This document shows positions 46,346 through 60,000 of a stretch of DNA of 64,000 bases, piece by piece (the stretch's first letter is position 1; each line of letters begins with the position of its first letter). Made by a program: the position numbers and the translations under genes. The DNA is from Branchiostoma floridae (taxonomy: Eukaryota > Chordata > Leptocardii > Amphioxiformes > Branchiostomatidae): the NCBI RefSeq assembly GCF_000003815.2, contig NC_049984.1, positions 14,113,664 through 14,177,663 on the forward strand, in the 5' to 3' direction. The notes beneath the pieces are model-generated. The model saw only the letters and a program-made list of their open reading frames with translations. It searched no databases and was not told where the DNA came from.

Positions 46346-46646
46346 GTGTTTGCTTTGGGCAGATGCAGGAAGTTGATTTCATACCTGATGTTACCTGTAC
46401 CGTCACTGCAAATTGGTCCGCCCGGACCTGAACACCTGAACAATGAACTAAAACACTAGCACATTTTAAAGACGAAAATAAAAACTGAGTCCCGAGTCGA
46501 TGATGACTTTGACTTTTCCCAGACTCCCTGTTACTGTAATTGGGCTAAACATTCAAAGATTCAATTAGCTACAAAATTCTAGAATAGAATGCAATTAGTT
46601 GTTGGCTTGAGTTGTACGTGTCGAGAGATGTTTACCAGTCTAAGTA

Positions 46647-47081
46647 CAGGCAAACCTGTCCAAGTGACCACCCCTTCTTAGTGACCACCTGGTTAATACG
46701 ATCGCTTTTTCTCGGTCCCTAAAATTTTCCCCATTGACATAAGCATTAAGCGACCTCTTCACAACGACCACCTGGCCAACGCGACCACAAAAAATTCGGA
46801 CCAAATCCTTTAACGACGGCGTCATTTTAAATCTTGAGGTGTCATCGATTTTCAATGATAACTAGCTCGATTCTAACCAGTTTGCGTCGGATTTTGACTA
46901 CCATTACGATGTTATGTTCAAAATAAAGATGGCGACGGATGTACGTGCGTGTGCTTGCTATTTGCCATTAAACACAACGTAAACCATTTAAACTATGCAT
47001 CGGGCATGTTGTGAGCCGACCATCTGACCAAATCGACCACTTTTGCCCGGTCCCGGTGGTCGTCTTGGGCAGGTTTGACTG
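46647..47081. mobile_element. Tigger-like MITE
   Basis: The ends CAGGCAAACCTGTCCAAGTG … GGGCAGGTTTGACTG are inverted and flanked by TA on both sides. Repeated GACCACC/GGTGGTC words near both ends are usual for this kind of element. It lies between SETD4 and the folate-receptor-like gene. Confidence 0.82.
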
Positions 47082-47722
47082 TACTACTATAAGTGCACTG
47101 TGACACAGCCTGGTTTAAAGGCCTTGCCTGATTGGCTGTTCTTCAAATGGCGGGAAGGTACCGCAGCGCTCATATTTATCTCCGTTTCTGACACGGTTGG
47201 CCCCACTCCAACACTGAGGAGCAAAGTTCAACCAGTTTCCTCAAGCCGTGCAACGCAATATTCTTACCGCTCCTTGTACCATAACATACAGGTATTTTGT
47301 TTAACTGTAAGTACTTATTATGTCCTCTTGATTCGCCTATGTCTTGCTAATCTGACTACCAACACTATTCGGGCACAATATCTGCAGTAGACTAGTTAAT
47401 GAGTAGTATCTATTCTCAAGTGTGCGTGTGAATTGCTTCAACGTGGTATCAGCCACCACCCAGAGTCTTGCATCAGCTTCTACTGTATATACAACCAATG
47501 TAATGATGGGGACACTGTTTACTTTAATACGTAACTGATTTCTTACTCTGACGACATGGTAAGCCTGTATACAGCATGTATATACACCTGTATAATCGGT
47601 GATATAGCAATGCAACTAGTTTTAAAAAAGTTGAAATTCTGAATGCTGTTTGATGTACGTATCTCTGTCAACAGGCGGCTAACATCGTTTTCGGTCGTGT
47701 TCTTCAACGTTTTTCTCAGAAA

Positions 47723-50287
47723 ATGAAGGTGTTCTCTGCAGTAACGTTCGTGCTGCTTGTGGCATGTGTCCGGGGAGAGTCTGCAGTCACGGACGGGCTG
47801 AGTGTCGAAGACATGCTGGACAGGTGTATGGACGGGAGGCACCATAAGACACAACCCGGTCCTGAAGGCTCGCTGTACAATCAGGTAAGATCAGGTAACT
47901 GAGCGGGGGAACGTGTTAAGGGGTTTGACTAGTTCTGGTGTGGAGGCTGTCGTTGAAAATGCCCATGGTCCGTTCATGCATATGCTTCTCACTTTCTTGG
48001 TAATACTATGCCGGGGGAGGGGGTACTAATCACAGCTGAGCTTGTGTTATTTGTTTCTTGCATATCTATTAAGTTTATTATCGTCATTTTCTACTTGATT
48101 CTATTGTACCTCAATATTAGTCTGTGTTCATTTACGCTTTTTGTCCTAGTTGCTTACAGTTACACATGCGGTCACAAACGCTAAGTATTTAGATCGTACA
48201 GTAATTGATTTTGCGATTCTTAACAATAAAGATAAAGCAAGGTTTGGAAACAGTCTCTTTATTCAGCGACGTAGCAACCTGATAAAACTATCAACGGATC
48301 ACTTCTTACAGTGCGCCCCCTGGAAGGACCGAGCCTGCTGCCGTGCCAGTACCACCGAGCAGCTGCACCAGCCTCTGTGGCTGAACTTCGACTGGCACCA
48401 CTGTGGGCAGCTGTCGGAGTCCTGTGAGAGACACTTCAAGCAGGACCTCTGTTTCTACGAGTGTTCTCCTAACGTGGGGCCGTGGTTGGTGCCGGTAAGG
48501 AACTGGATTTACATCGTTGAGCTAATAAAAATCGAGAGAACACCAAAATACGCTCTCTCAGCGAGGACGTCGGTATATGGAGGGCCGCTTTCCATCCTGC
48601 GCGCTGATTGGTCTATGTGATGTAACTTTGACAAAGCTAGACTTTCGGCCAATCAGAAAGCTGGAAATCTAGACTGCATTTCACAACTTTCAGTTTGTCA
48701 TCTGCGTTTTGATTGGATCCTGACGGAAGAAATAAAAAGAACGTTGCCAGCGAAAACAAGATGTTTCTCCTTCGGGAAACATAACAATCATATGCATGAC
48801 AAATATGTGTCTGAAGGAGATACCTTAAATCACTGATGCTACGCTGAGTAACGATAATTTCTGAGATACTGTAAATACTGATTTGTTGAGGCGGTTTTGA
48901 ACCATGGATGGCGCCGCAAATATTTTTTTTTATTATCAACTTAGATTTTAGAAAAAAAAAAACTGTGAAAGCCTCAAGTAAATGTGATTTCCACGAAAGC
49001 TAACTATACAGATGCGACGCTAGTTCACCTTTATCCAAGGGGTAGCCTATGTCCGTTGTTTTTAAAAACAGGGTTTTCAGGGATATCAAGTCGACGGACT
49101 GTGGTTTCAAATTGCCATGTTTTCAAAATATCAATACAGTTTGGAACCACCGTCCGTCGACTTGATATCCCTAAATGCCTTTTTAGCGGATATACAAGCG
49201 TTAGATGTTTGTCTCAGAAAAGGCTATCTTCACGCACACTATGTGTTTCTTGATAGGAATCCCATTTTTCTTTGTGTATGTTAGGTGAATATGCAGATAC
49301 GGAATGAGCGGTTTGCGGGTGTTCCACTGTGCGCCACGGATTGTAACCGCTGGTGGACCGCCTGTAAGGACGACATGACCTGCTCCGGGAACTGGGGAGT
49401 CAGCTGGAACTGGACGTCTGGTAAGTAGCTTTACAAACATTCTTTTGTATCCTATCCATCAAAACCGCCAAGGAGAAAGTCAAATGGTCCAAATGTAAAG
49501 TCGAAATTGCTAGTTGATTAGCCACATCCACAGATAGGTCACGTTCAAGTGTTAGATGAGTAAGGCCATGTTGATTTGATTATATGGATGACATCCTCTG
49601 GGAATTCCAAAACTGATGCGAGCGTGTGAGTAAAAAAAGTTTGGCCAAGAAGTTACCTTCGTTATGAAATCTAAGTGGCCAGGAAGGTGAACAAATACCT
49701 AACAAGGTATGGTCTAGTAAGTATAACACAATACAAATTACATCAATTACATACCACTAGTTTATTCATGAATATTTCGTTGATTACGATGAGTGACGTG
49801 AAGTTAAATGTTAACAATAGTACGTAGTTTTTTTTTCGTTTACTGTTTGGACATACCTTTATAGGCATCTTGTCATAGGAATGTTGTAAAAGATAAGGAT
49901 ATGTAGTTTTAGCTTCAACTACTATTGTTGATTAAGCATAAAATCAAATAAATCCTGACATGGAACGAAATCAAATTTGTTTTGGCAGGTCAGAATACGT
50001 GTCCGCATGGAGCGGAGTGTAGAACCTTCCAGGACTACTTCGGCACTCCGAGCAACTTCTGCCGGAACATCTGGAACGGCTCCTTCGAGGTGGTGGACGA
50101 CAGCGCCCCCTGCTTCACCCAGTGGTTCAACGGGACCAACCCCAACGACCGGGTGGCCAGGCTCCGGGCCGAGGAGATCGTCAGTGCAAGGGGAGGCGCC
50201 GTGACTTCTGCTAGTGCCCCGCGTCTTCTCGTTGTTGCTATCTTCATCGCTATGGGATTAGCTATGGGGCTTGACTTCCTCAATTAA
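47723..50287 (+). CDS. Folate-receptor family protein, GPI-anchored
   Basis: Four coding exons: 47723-47884, 48312-48494, 49285-49420 and 49989-50287. Phases agree and total 780 nt (259 residues), the usual family length. A signal peptide (MKVFSAVTFVLLVACVRG) is followed by the family's N-terminal motif (MLDRCMDGRHHKTQPGPEGS). The Cys-rich core has CAPWKDRACC, FDWHHCGQLSESCERHF, CFYECSPNVGPW, NVPLC-like GVPLCATDC, WWTACKD and NWTSG. The C-terminal hydrophobic run (LLVVAIFIAMGLAMGLDFLN) after small residues is a GPI-attachment signal. Family members (FOLR1/2, Juno, riboflavin-binding proteins) bind folate or act in gamete recognition. The ligand here is not certain. An untranslated exon may end at a donor near 47293, with the acceptor at about 47675. 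Confidence 0.92.
49022..49200. mobile_element. MITE with AGTTCACTTTTATCC ends (copy 2)
   Basis: It resembles 38399-38603 in the left end (AGTTCACCTTTATCC) and the inner inverted pair around GACGGACTGTGGTTTCAA/CCACCGTCCGTCGACTTG. The right end has decayed. It lies in intron 2 of the folate-receptor-like gene. Confidence 0.65.
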
Positions 50288-51772
50288 CTTATAGAGGGAA
50301 AGCGTTTAAGGAAAGTACCAGGGTTCTAAACAACACACCGCTAGCTACTAGTTACACCGATTGAAGATGCGGCTGAAAAATACCGGTATACAGATTATGG
50401 AGCTTAAAGAATTGAAACTTGCTTGTCCGAGCTATGCTCATCACATGTTTCGATAGGGAACACAGTGTGTATCTTTGTGCTCAAACGTTGAAGTGCCCAT
50501 CTGAAAGGATTTCGTCTCTATGCCTTCTTAGTAGTTCTATGCAGCATCGATATTATTGGCAAGGCCTTTATGACGCAGCGCACAAACATGGACATATTAG
50601 AAAATATAAAAGTATTTACTTAGATATTTTCCTTATCGTACATATTCGAAAGTAGAGAGTTTCTTTCTCAACATATTAGTGTTAACGTTCATGATACTAT
50701 AACGTTAGATTGTAGCGTCAGCCTAGAAGTAAATGTCAGGAAAAATGTAGGAGACATGCTTTTGTGTACAGCCGGGCGGTCAATTATTACAACTATACCT
50801 GATCCATCATTGTCTGTCGTTATTGGTCTAGACAATAAGAAATAAGAAAACTTTACTTCTTGAGGCCATAGTAAGTTTGACACATTTGGCACAAGTTTAA
50901 GTGGCAGTCGGTACGGTGAAGATAAAGCCATCATCGCTAATGACTTTAATATTCTCGAGTCAGTCACCGCTTTACAATGCCTTATCTCGAAGTGCATTTT
51001 TTTTTTGGTGATAGAAATATCACTTATATAAAAAGTCTGACTTGAAAGCATAATCTTGTACTATTATGGTTAACGTTGCGGGATTTTACGACGTACTCGT
51101 GAGAAGCACGAGTCGGCTGCGGTACTCAGTAAACTTCAATGCATTCCACTGAGAAAGAAGTTCAACTTAATGCTCATACAATAAAATATTCATTAGTACA
51201 TGGGAGTTTTTGTTCCTTTCCTGGCCGCCCTATTTCAACTTTCACACTCTCCATCGCCTACTACTAGGCGATCAGCGTCCCTCTATACATTGTACTAGTC
51301 GATAGTCTATAAAACTTTGGCTCTGTTTTATACTTTGTCTGTATCGACCACGGTGACACATATGCATTCTTCCAACAAAGATATGGCCCTTTTGTAATAC
51401 GTTTACTGCAAGGACGGAATATTTGTTTCCTTTCCTGAACTTTACTCCAGCTGTCCTTAAAATTAGTCCGAGAAGCAGTGTTCATTGATGGACCTACCTT
51501 AGCATTCCTTTAGGGTCAAAGTTTAAACTCTTGAGCAAGCGCAAATCCCGCCAAAAGTCACATGCAAACGCAACTAACAATCCGTGCCCTCTCGTTGTCG
51601 GAAATAACGCATTCTAAAATAAACTTTACTCGTAGAAATTCTAAAAAATATGTAGTTACTATATATTAGATGATTTTCATGTCTATATTATGTCGAAATT
51701 ACTCTTTACGGAAAGGCTTCGAATGCATCTACGTTTTCTCGCGGTCTCTTCACAATTTGACTAGGGGCAACA
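50288..51772. other. Intergenic: no further gene seen
   Basis: The 3' flank of the folate-receptor-like gene and the 5' flank of CASC3. An AATAAA at about 51180-51185 is a distant polyadenylation candidate. No coding feature is supported. Confidence 0.45.
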
Positions 51773-54700
51773 ATGGCGGACAGGCGTCGACGTCGACCCA
51801 GCGAAAGCGAAGGAGAAGAAGGCGAGGAGGAGACGCTCTCGACGTCTCAGGCCAGCCTGGGAAGCACAGAAGACCCCTCTCATTCCGGTGAAGACGAGAG
51901 AGATCGCCGGTCGCCCTGTGAGAGCGAGGGAGAGCACGCCGAAGCGCTGTCTGAATACGAGAGCGCCGAAGAGGATAGAGAAGCGGACGAGGTACACATT
52001 TTTATGCCCCCGGAAGACTGAATCATTCACGAAAGATAGCGTCAAATTTCTCCCCAATTGATATGCTTTATTTGGGCTTGGCAGCAATTTGTAAGCCCTC
52101 GTGGGTCATCTGGTAGACATGCCTGGCCAAATTGCTTTCTAAAGGAATTTGATTGGGTACACGTGGAAGTCGTTATGATATATGCATGTTGGAACACATG
52201 TGACATGGCCCACAAAAAGGGCTGTGATCAAACTACTACAGAATTTGACGATTTATTTCGAAGATAAAAGCACCCAGTCCTTCACCAGACTGTAATTGCG
52301 TTGTGAACTATGTTATCTTGTAGATTTATCTATACCACAGTGGCTGGTCAGTGATCCTAGAACTAGTAGAAGGAAACGCCCTACGATTGCATAGTCATTG
52401 TTTGAAAGACTTGCGTAACCAAAATATAAATAATTTGTGAACATTTATTATGACAGTGGCGTCGAATTTAGATGGCAAATGGCATGTTTCAAAACGTTCT
52501 AGTGTTAAAACTTACAAGGAGCCTGGATTCTTCACAGCAAACATGAAAAGAACCCCATTCATGTGCATAGTACAAGTACATATAGTAGTCTGACAAAGAC
52601 CTTACTGTAAAGCTGCACAGACAAGCCACGACAAAGCACTAGCATTCAGGACCATCTGAATGTGTGATTTGTTAAACACTCTCCCTGCTACTAGTATCTG
52701 ACCCCATAATGAACACCTTGTTGGTCCCAAACCATTGGCCAAAATTTGCTTTGACAGGGGAGGTGGTTAAATGAGTAGAAAATGTAATTATTTCTACTTC
52801 CTGAAAGAAAATGTTGTTACCCAATGCTTTAACGGACATATCTTAGACCTTCCTGTGTCTAGAACTTGGGAAAAACAGTTGACCCCTAGTGCAGCATTTA
52901 AGACTTGTTGACCTTATGTTAACATCTGATCTCTCACTTTCACTTTAACTTTTAAGTTACCTCAGTTGATTTTTGTTACTTATTCTGTTAACAAATTGTA
53001 TGGGTTTTGTTGCTTATGTTTTACAGATTCCAGGAAGAATAGTGGTACAGTATCTAACTAATAGAGATCCAAATAAAACAAACAAAAAAAAACAAAAATA
53101 AAACTTGTTTCTGTTTTGCAGGACTCCCAGGCTGAGCAGGGTGACAGTGACACAGAACACGAGGACACCAGAGGAGATGATGACACAGAAACAGAAGACA
53201 CTCAAGAAACAGAAGAGACCCAAGAAACAGGAGAGACGCTGGACACCACTAAAACCACCGTCTCCACCGACGACAGTGACAAAGATAAGAAGTTGGAGCG
53301 GCAAAGTGGTGATGGGTCAGAAGCTCCCGACAGCGAAGACCAGGCGGAAAATCTTGATGATGACGAGGATCGTCGCAACCCCGCGTTTATTCCCAGGAAG
53401 GGAGACTTCTTCGAACATGATATTCGCGGGGAGGAAGACGAGAAACAGCCAGGCCGCCCACCTGTCAAAGGGCGCAAAAAGCTGTGGCAGGATGAGGGAA
53501 AGTGGCAGCACGACTTGTTCAATGAGGACGAACAGAGGCCGAAACCTGTGGAGGAGCTGATTGCGATATACGGCTACGATCCGAGGAGAGAGTCCAGTCC
53601 CGACAATATCCGGCCTAGAAGAGGGAGAAGGCCGCCCAGGGGAGGGGGGCGCGGCGGACGACCACCTCCACGGACGCTGAGAGACTTTGTGGAACGTCCA
53701 CCTCCACCACGTCGGGGTTTTCCTCCTAGAAATAGGACAGATGTACAGACAAGGGACAGGGCCCACTATACACAAGATGTCAGGCAGTGGGCCGCAAATG
53801 TTAACAATTACAGAGACAATGGACCCTTAGATAATGTTGTAAGTGATGAAAATAGAAACCAGCCTCAGGTCTCTAGGCAGAAGCCAAGTGAGGAGCGGGC
53901 TGTCACGAACGTTATGAACAATGTAACTACTAGTACTAATTCTATGCCCAAGAATGGTGATAATGGTGTCACAGTACCTCCCGTGCCAGTGAAGGCTGCT
54001 GTAAGCACAGATAGTGAGCACCAGTATCCCGCGCCGCAGGAGAAACGGTCGTACACGCGGTACCGCCGCAGTGCACAGGGGCCCAGGACAAGTCCGCCAC
54101 AGCAACAGCAGCAGCAGCAGCATCTCCGCAAACGGATGGAGAATCTCTCCCTGCAACATGGCGAGGAGACCGCAGCTCAGGATCGAGGGCATGCTGACGG
54201 GTCGCCGCAACATCCCGAGGAGAGACACGGCCCTAACCGCTCCGATCGGCCCAAACGATATTCCTCGCTTCGCCAGCGGCCTATGCCAGAGCAGGTCGTG
54301 CCACCCAACATGGTGAAAGGGGTGACCTATTACAACCAGGGATACCGCGGGGAGCAATATGCCAGAGGAAGCACTCCCCCTGTTGTTGATGGACCGATCC
54401 AGCCACACCCTACAGGTCCCCCTGCACCCCCTCACCAGGGAATGATCGTGTCTGACGTGAACCTGCCACCAGGCATGGCCCATCCTGCCATGTACAACCC
54501 CACCATGACGATGGCGCCTCCCGTCCCCCCACAGCTCCTCCCGCCCCCCTTCTTCTCGGCGGGAGGGATGGTGAACTATGCAGCACCCCCCAACCCCGTG
54601 TCCTCGTACGCCCCCATCCCCCCAGCCGGGCCCACAGCCCCCACCCCCAACGTCCCTCCAGTCTACACTTCTCCACATCCTCCGTCAGCGCAGGTGGTAC

Positions 54701-54855
54701 GGGGCGTGACGTACTTCAACAACCAAATGCCGCCGCAGGTGTTGAAGCGATCACCGGCGCGTCGTCCAAATGCCGCCATTCCCATCGAGCCTCCGCCAGA
54801 TGTTCGGGGTGACCAGACTCATAGTGAAGAGGGGGGGCAGCCAACCGAGGCTTAG
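51773..54855 (+). CDS. CASC3: CASC3/MLN51 (Barentsz), exon junction complex core protein
   Basis: Two coding exons: 51773-51991 and 53122-54855 (650 residues; vertebrate CASC3 is about 700). The N-terminus is acidic and Ser-rich with an Arg run (MADRRRRRPSESEGEEGE). The SELOR domain, which wraps eIF4A3 and RNA in the exon junction complex, is clear: NPAFIPRKGDFFEHDIRG, then KKLWQDEGKWQHDLFNEDEQ, ELIAIYGYDPR and IRPRR. An Arg/Gly/Pro-rich part follows, then a short polyQ run encoded by CAG (about 54100-54121), KRYSSLRQRPMPE and Pro-rich blocks. The repeated GVTYYNQ/GVTYFNNQ motif sits near the C-terminus, as in vertebrates. The ATG lies in a short leader (GGGCAACAATGG). CASC3 acts in mRNA localisation, translation and nonsense-mediated decay. 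Unlike vertebrate genes, nearly all coding sequence is in one exon. Confidence 0.95.
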
Positions 54856-57056
54856 CTTTACACTCCTTGGCTTCTTTGTAAAGGGATGAGACCTTCAGTT
54901 CTCTCACTGTGTGGAATGACTTTATGAATTATACTATGTATTTCTATTATAAAAGACTGTACTATACAAGTATGACTTACTTGTCCCAACAGTAATACAG
55001 ACACAGATAACATGACAGAAGGCAAGAGCTCAAGCTATAGAAATGTCTGACAGTACTTTGAAATTTTGATTCAATTAGCAACCATCAAAATACATGTAAG
55101 TTATATGACATATCTTGCTTGTTGTAAAGAACTGGTTTGAAAGAGTTCAATTTTGAAGGACTCCTTTAGAAAAGGTCAGTAATATTCCATTTGATTTGAT
55201 TCGTTAACCATTTCCCGACTGAGGTAACCCTTTAGTACATTGTTGGGCAGTTGGAAGGTTAAAGTACTACCCCCGGTAAAATGCTTTTCAAATTATGTAT
55301 TACCTTCGGATATGTTGCTGTGGGTTTTATGTTTCACCTTTTGTGTCAATTATGTGAGATGAGAAAATACCAGACTAGATATAACATCTTAGGCAAGGCA
55401 CAGAAAAACTTCCATGTTATATTTCAAAATCTATAAGTAAAACATGTTTTTTGGTTGGGGAGCTCTTGAAATGAATTGTTACATTTTTGTCCAATCTGGT
55501 GCCTATACCAAAATGTATTTGGACACATGCTAATTGCATTAGTACTGAGGGAACAAATGTAATATTTGTCAAGAAAGTAAGATTATGCAACATGCACAAA
55601 TATGATTTCTATGGAAGAATTAAGGTTGTGCAGTCATGCACACTGGTTTATTTTTTGGTTGAGTAAGAAATCTGGGAACCCCAATTTTTCTGGTAAAAGT
55701 AGGTCAAAAGCTTATTCAAAGTGTTATCTTCAGTTGGCCAAAAATGTAATGCAACATCCAAAGGCCTAGGCAGCCTTCTGTCTTGTGTTGTATGATTCTA
55801 TCCTGTTAATATTTAATGTGATGATACAGATAATATCACATAAAGAGAAACCATGAGTAGCTTCAATTGTGTGATATGCCAATTTTTCATACTTCGTAAT
55901 AGTATCAACATTATATCATATAGAAGTACAAGAGCCAAGTGTGACTGGTATGTTTTTACTTCGCTGTGTCTTTTTCTTACATGTAGTACTACTGGTACAT
56001 ATGAAAAACATAAGGTAACAAAAGGGTAGAACTTATCCAATTATTAACGGTATGATAGCCTTTTTTCAAAGGTGTGATTGGAGTTGTGTGTTGAATTTTT
56101 TTGTACATTTTGCCCTGCCCTGTGGTCAACAGGATTTTGTAAAATACATTTATTATTGTATTCAAAAGTTATTTTTCATCACCTACAGGGAACACCACAT
56201 TACTAATTCATTTGTATGTGTAGAAGCATAACTGTCCCTGTGGTGGGCACGTCAACAGTTTAGTACGTAGTAGTGGACAAAAACAGCATTAACCAATAGT
56301 TTCCAAAATCTTGGGCAATGTGTCTCACTTTGTGTTGTTAATGTCCTCAATGGTACATGTATACAAGAGATATAGCTCTTGTCTGATATCTATGTTTATG
56401 ATCCATTGGCCACTCAAAAAGAGTGGTCTTGTAAAAAGTGCTTATAGCTTGTAATTAAACAAATTGATAACACCTTACTTCTGCATATTGTGTCTTTAGT
56501 AAACCTTAAGGCTTAAAGGCTCAGCTTAAGATGAAAAGCGTCATGTTACATGACTTAAAAAATGTAAAATATATGAAGTCACAAAAAACATACAGTTCAA
56601 GTCACCTTACTGAAATAGTCGCAAGAAATCTGGAATGTTCTGTCAAAATTTCATTGGTAGATCTACATACATTCCAAAAAAATTGCACAACAGAACATAA
56701 TACCCCCTCCATATACATTTTGTATAACCATGACAAAATACATCAAAGAAATATTCCAGAAAAGCCAGCATACCAAGGCTGTCTCCAGCTTTAAATGTTT
56801 TTTCCGTCCCTCTCGTTATTTCGGAGCCCATGTTGTTGAATTTTCTTGCTAAATCTATCATTTTAAGCTTACGACAACACATTTTTATTAATCTTAAGTA
56901 CTGAAGTTCATATTTTTGGGATGAATAGTGTGAAAATTTTGTCTGTCCCAACAAGCAAATTGCCATCCCAGGGCGGAGGGACGGGTCCTGGAGGCAGACA
57001 AGCAGCATACACATAAAATCACTGCTCACAGATATTCTATCTACCAACCCCTGGAT
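54856..57056. other. Convergent intergenic region (3' ends of CASC3 and GPAA1)
   Basis: AT-rich sequence with no convincing gene. The minus-strand AATAAA at 56889-56884 is a likely GPAA1 polyadenylation signal, about 170 nt after its stop. No clean AATAAA was seen for CASC3. Confidence 0.5.
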
Positions 57057-60000
57057 CTAACTCAGCTTTTCATGTTCTTTATTTTCTATCACTGGCACAT
57101 CCCTCTTTTTAAATACAATGCACCAGAAGAATAGCCAGTTGGGAAAAACTGCTAGAGCCAGCAAGGTGTACTGCCAGGTGCCTAACACATAACCGTGGAC
57201 GACGCCACTCAGGATGTTGTAGTACACAACAGTGCAGAGGTGGATGGCGGATGGGAAGATCCCGTGGTACTCTGTTACGGTGAGGTAGAGGTACAGTCCT
57301 GTGTAGATCGTCAGCAGGCCAAACGGTGAGACAAGCAGCATCACCACAGCCTGTAAAAACCTGTGGTGGGAAAAAAAGTAGAAGTGGTATCTTCATTTGT
57401 CCAATTGGATGCATCTTCAAGTTTTTCACTTATGGATTGCATAATTTCATACAGCACGGATCATTCACAAAGTAACCAGAAATATTCCAATTTTATACTA
57501 AAGCAACATTTCTTTTTGCCAACTTTTGTGAAATAGATGTGATTTGGCCATTTCAATGAACGTTTAAACCACATTATTAAGAATACGATCATGAATGTAC
57601 TGCATAGTTCCTTTGAAGCCTAACAACAGAATAAGAAGAAATAGAAAACACCAGCAAAAACAATTATATGGTTTTCCCTACCAGGGAGAGTTCCAAAGAG
57701 AAACTGTTCCTTACATAATAAATGGAATCTAATCATTACCTCAGCTTGCCTGGTCTGACCATAGCACAGACGGGTACCATGGTAAAAGCCAGTAACATGC
57801 CCAGAGAGAAGTTAGCAGCAGCCGTGGCGGCCAGTATGATCGCCTGTAGGACGAGCGCTGCACACTTCCATAACCGTAGGGTGTTCACAGTACAGGCTAG
57901 CCTGGTCCTGAGGATATCAGAAGTACATTTTACATCATCACTCACACACACTAAAGGCAAGTAAAGTACTAACAGTTGCTACCATTCAACTACATGTATT
58001 ACACACCAGAATAATTATCAAACCAGAATACACACAAAGGAGGGTGAAATCTACCAGAGTACAGCATGCTTTGATAAGTTAGGGTTTGGAATTTTGGGTT
58101 AACTAAGAATTTAAACAATAATAATTATTCTGACCTGGCCATACATGCTAATTACTCAGACCCTGCTAAACAAACACAACCAGTATAGTCAGTAAAGTTA
58201 TAAGAAACATGGCGACGGGCCGAGATTGCCTAGTACAAAATCTATTTTCTAGTGACTTATTGTTCCTTGAATTTGGGGTAGATTTCACCATCCTTCATGT
58301 GTATTACTAATCTGGTGTATTCTAGTAAATAGTCAGTCCCTTAAGGCTGAATATTTGAACCGCTAAAATGGTGTGGATAGAGTGCATGTGCATAGTAATT
58401 ATCAGTTATCTTCTGTGCTTGTACATGTAGCACTGGAAACCTCTTTGCAACAATTCCCTAAATGTACAAAAGCATAAATGATATTCTCCTGGTGAAATAG
58501 TAAAAAATTCACAAAGAGACCACTCCGGGGACTGATAAAATATAGTTTAAGTGGACAGGTGGTCTCTACGTCAGGATTTTTCATGCTATGGGAAAAAAGT
58601 CATCTAGCACATCAACAAAAAGGGATCACATTGGCCAATTGGCAATCATGTATGTAGGGGTGGTCATTTTTACAGGTTTGACTGTATATTCTTGATATGG
58701 GGCTGGTGGCTGTTTGGTTGAGGAAGNNNNNNNNNNNNNNNNNNNNNNNNNNNNNNNNNNNNNNNNNNNNNNNNNNNNNNNNNNNNNNNNNNNNNNNNNN
58801 NNNNNNNNNNNNNNNNNNNNNNNNNNAGCCAGTTTATTTTATGTGTTAAGTGCCGTTGTTCAAAACGTAAGCAAGTAAGTACATCCTGGTTGTGTACAAG
58901 AATTCTCCTATATCCTATATTCTACTTTCTTCTGAAATTATTTTAGGATCTTATCCTTGACTTTTAAACACACCTGGTAATGCACTTGGGCATGAAGAGG
59001 CTGGCAAAGAACATGCCTGTGGCACCTGTGATGAGGGCCTGGTAGGGTTTGGTGCCGAACAGGTGTCCCACTCCTGTCATCACCATCGGACTGATCGACG
59101 CGATGAATCCCGCCACCTGACAACACGCCACCACGGGCACTAGTGACCAGACGTCCCCATCAGAGTACTGTATCAGATCAACAGATAAGATTAGAGTCAA
59201 TGTTGTTTGTAATGGTCACTTAAAATGATGGCTACAGTAGACAACAGGCTGATCCTGGCTGTCCAACACAATTACATGTAGAAAGACCATGTTGATTTGA
59301 GTACAGTGAAACCTGTCTATAGCGGCCACTCAAGGGACTGGTCAAAATTGGCCACTATAGAGAGGTGGCCACTATAGAGAATATGCTAATTAATTGACCA
59401 CAAGCAATAAGTTTCACATGGTTTTAGTACCCACTGATCTTTATTCACATAATACAGTACTGTACATGTACTGCAGTGATTTTTACACTATATGTATTAA
59501 GAAAACAAAAGCTATAAAAAGTTTTAAATGTTCTACAGTTGATATTGTCTGAAGAGACCGGTATCGTCATATTTCTTTGATCTTTCGTCTTGTATCCTTT
59601 GATACTTCGCCGTCCGTGTGTTCCCGCTCGCGTTCACACGTCAGATTCGCCCATTATGCTAATGTGGTACTCACAAGAAAAGTCTCGTCATTTTAGACTT
59701 ATCTCTTAATAAATGTAAGAATAAAATCCACCATAGTCTGAAGTTCATATCATTTTGTCTTTGTAACAATTTATTTAGAAAGTTTTTGTGATGTAAATTA
59801 ACCTAAGCAATAGTGTATTAGAACATAACTTTAACACAATTTACCTCCGTAATATTGGTGTCGTCTATTGACCTTATATGACCTCGTTTGTCAGCGGGTA
59901 TGGGTAGCGCCAGTTTACGAAGTTTTGTTTTGAAAATAAATCACAGAGGTTTTAAGTCCGGCGTAGGGTGACGATACGGCAGCTGTATATGGCCGAACGC

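Noticed and set aside
53202-53775. Long minus-strand frames opposite the CASC3 SELOR region
   Set aside because: Shadows of the coding strand; no independent support.
54100-54121. The CAG run as a separate microsatellite feature
   Set aside because: It is short and encodes a polyQ run within the CASC3 frame, so it is described there.
53827-54678. A 283-codon open frame on the minus strand inside CASC3
   Set aside because: It is antisense to the well-supported CASC3 exon and arises from the Pro/Gly-rich, stop-poor composition. It has no motif.
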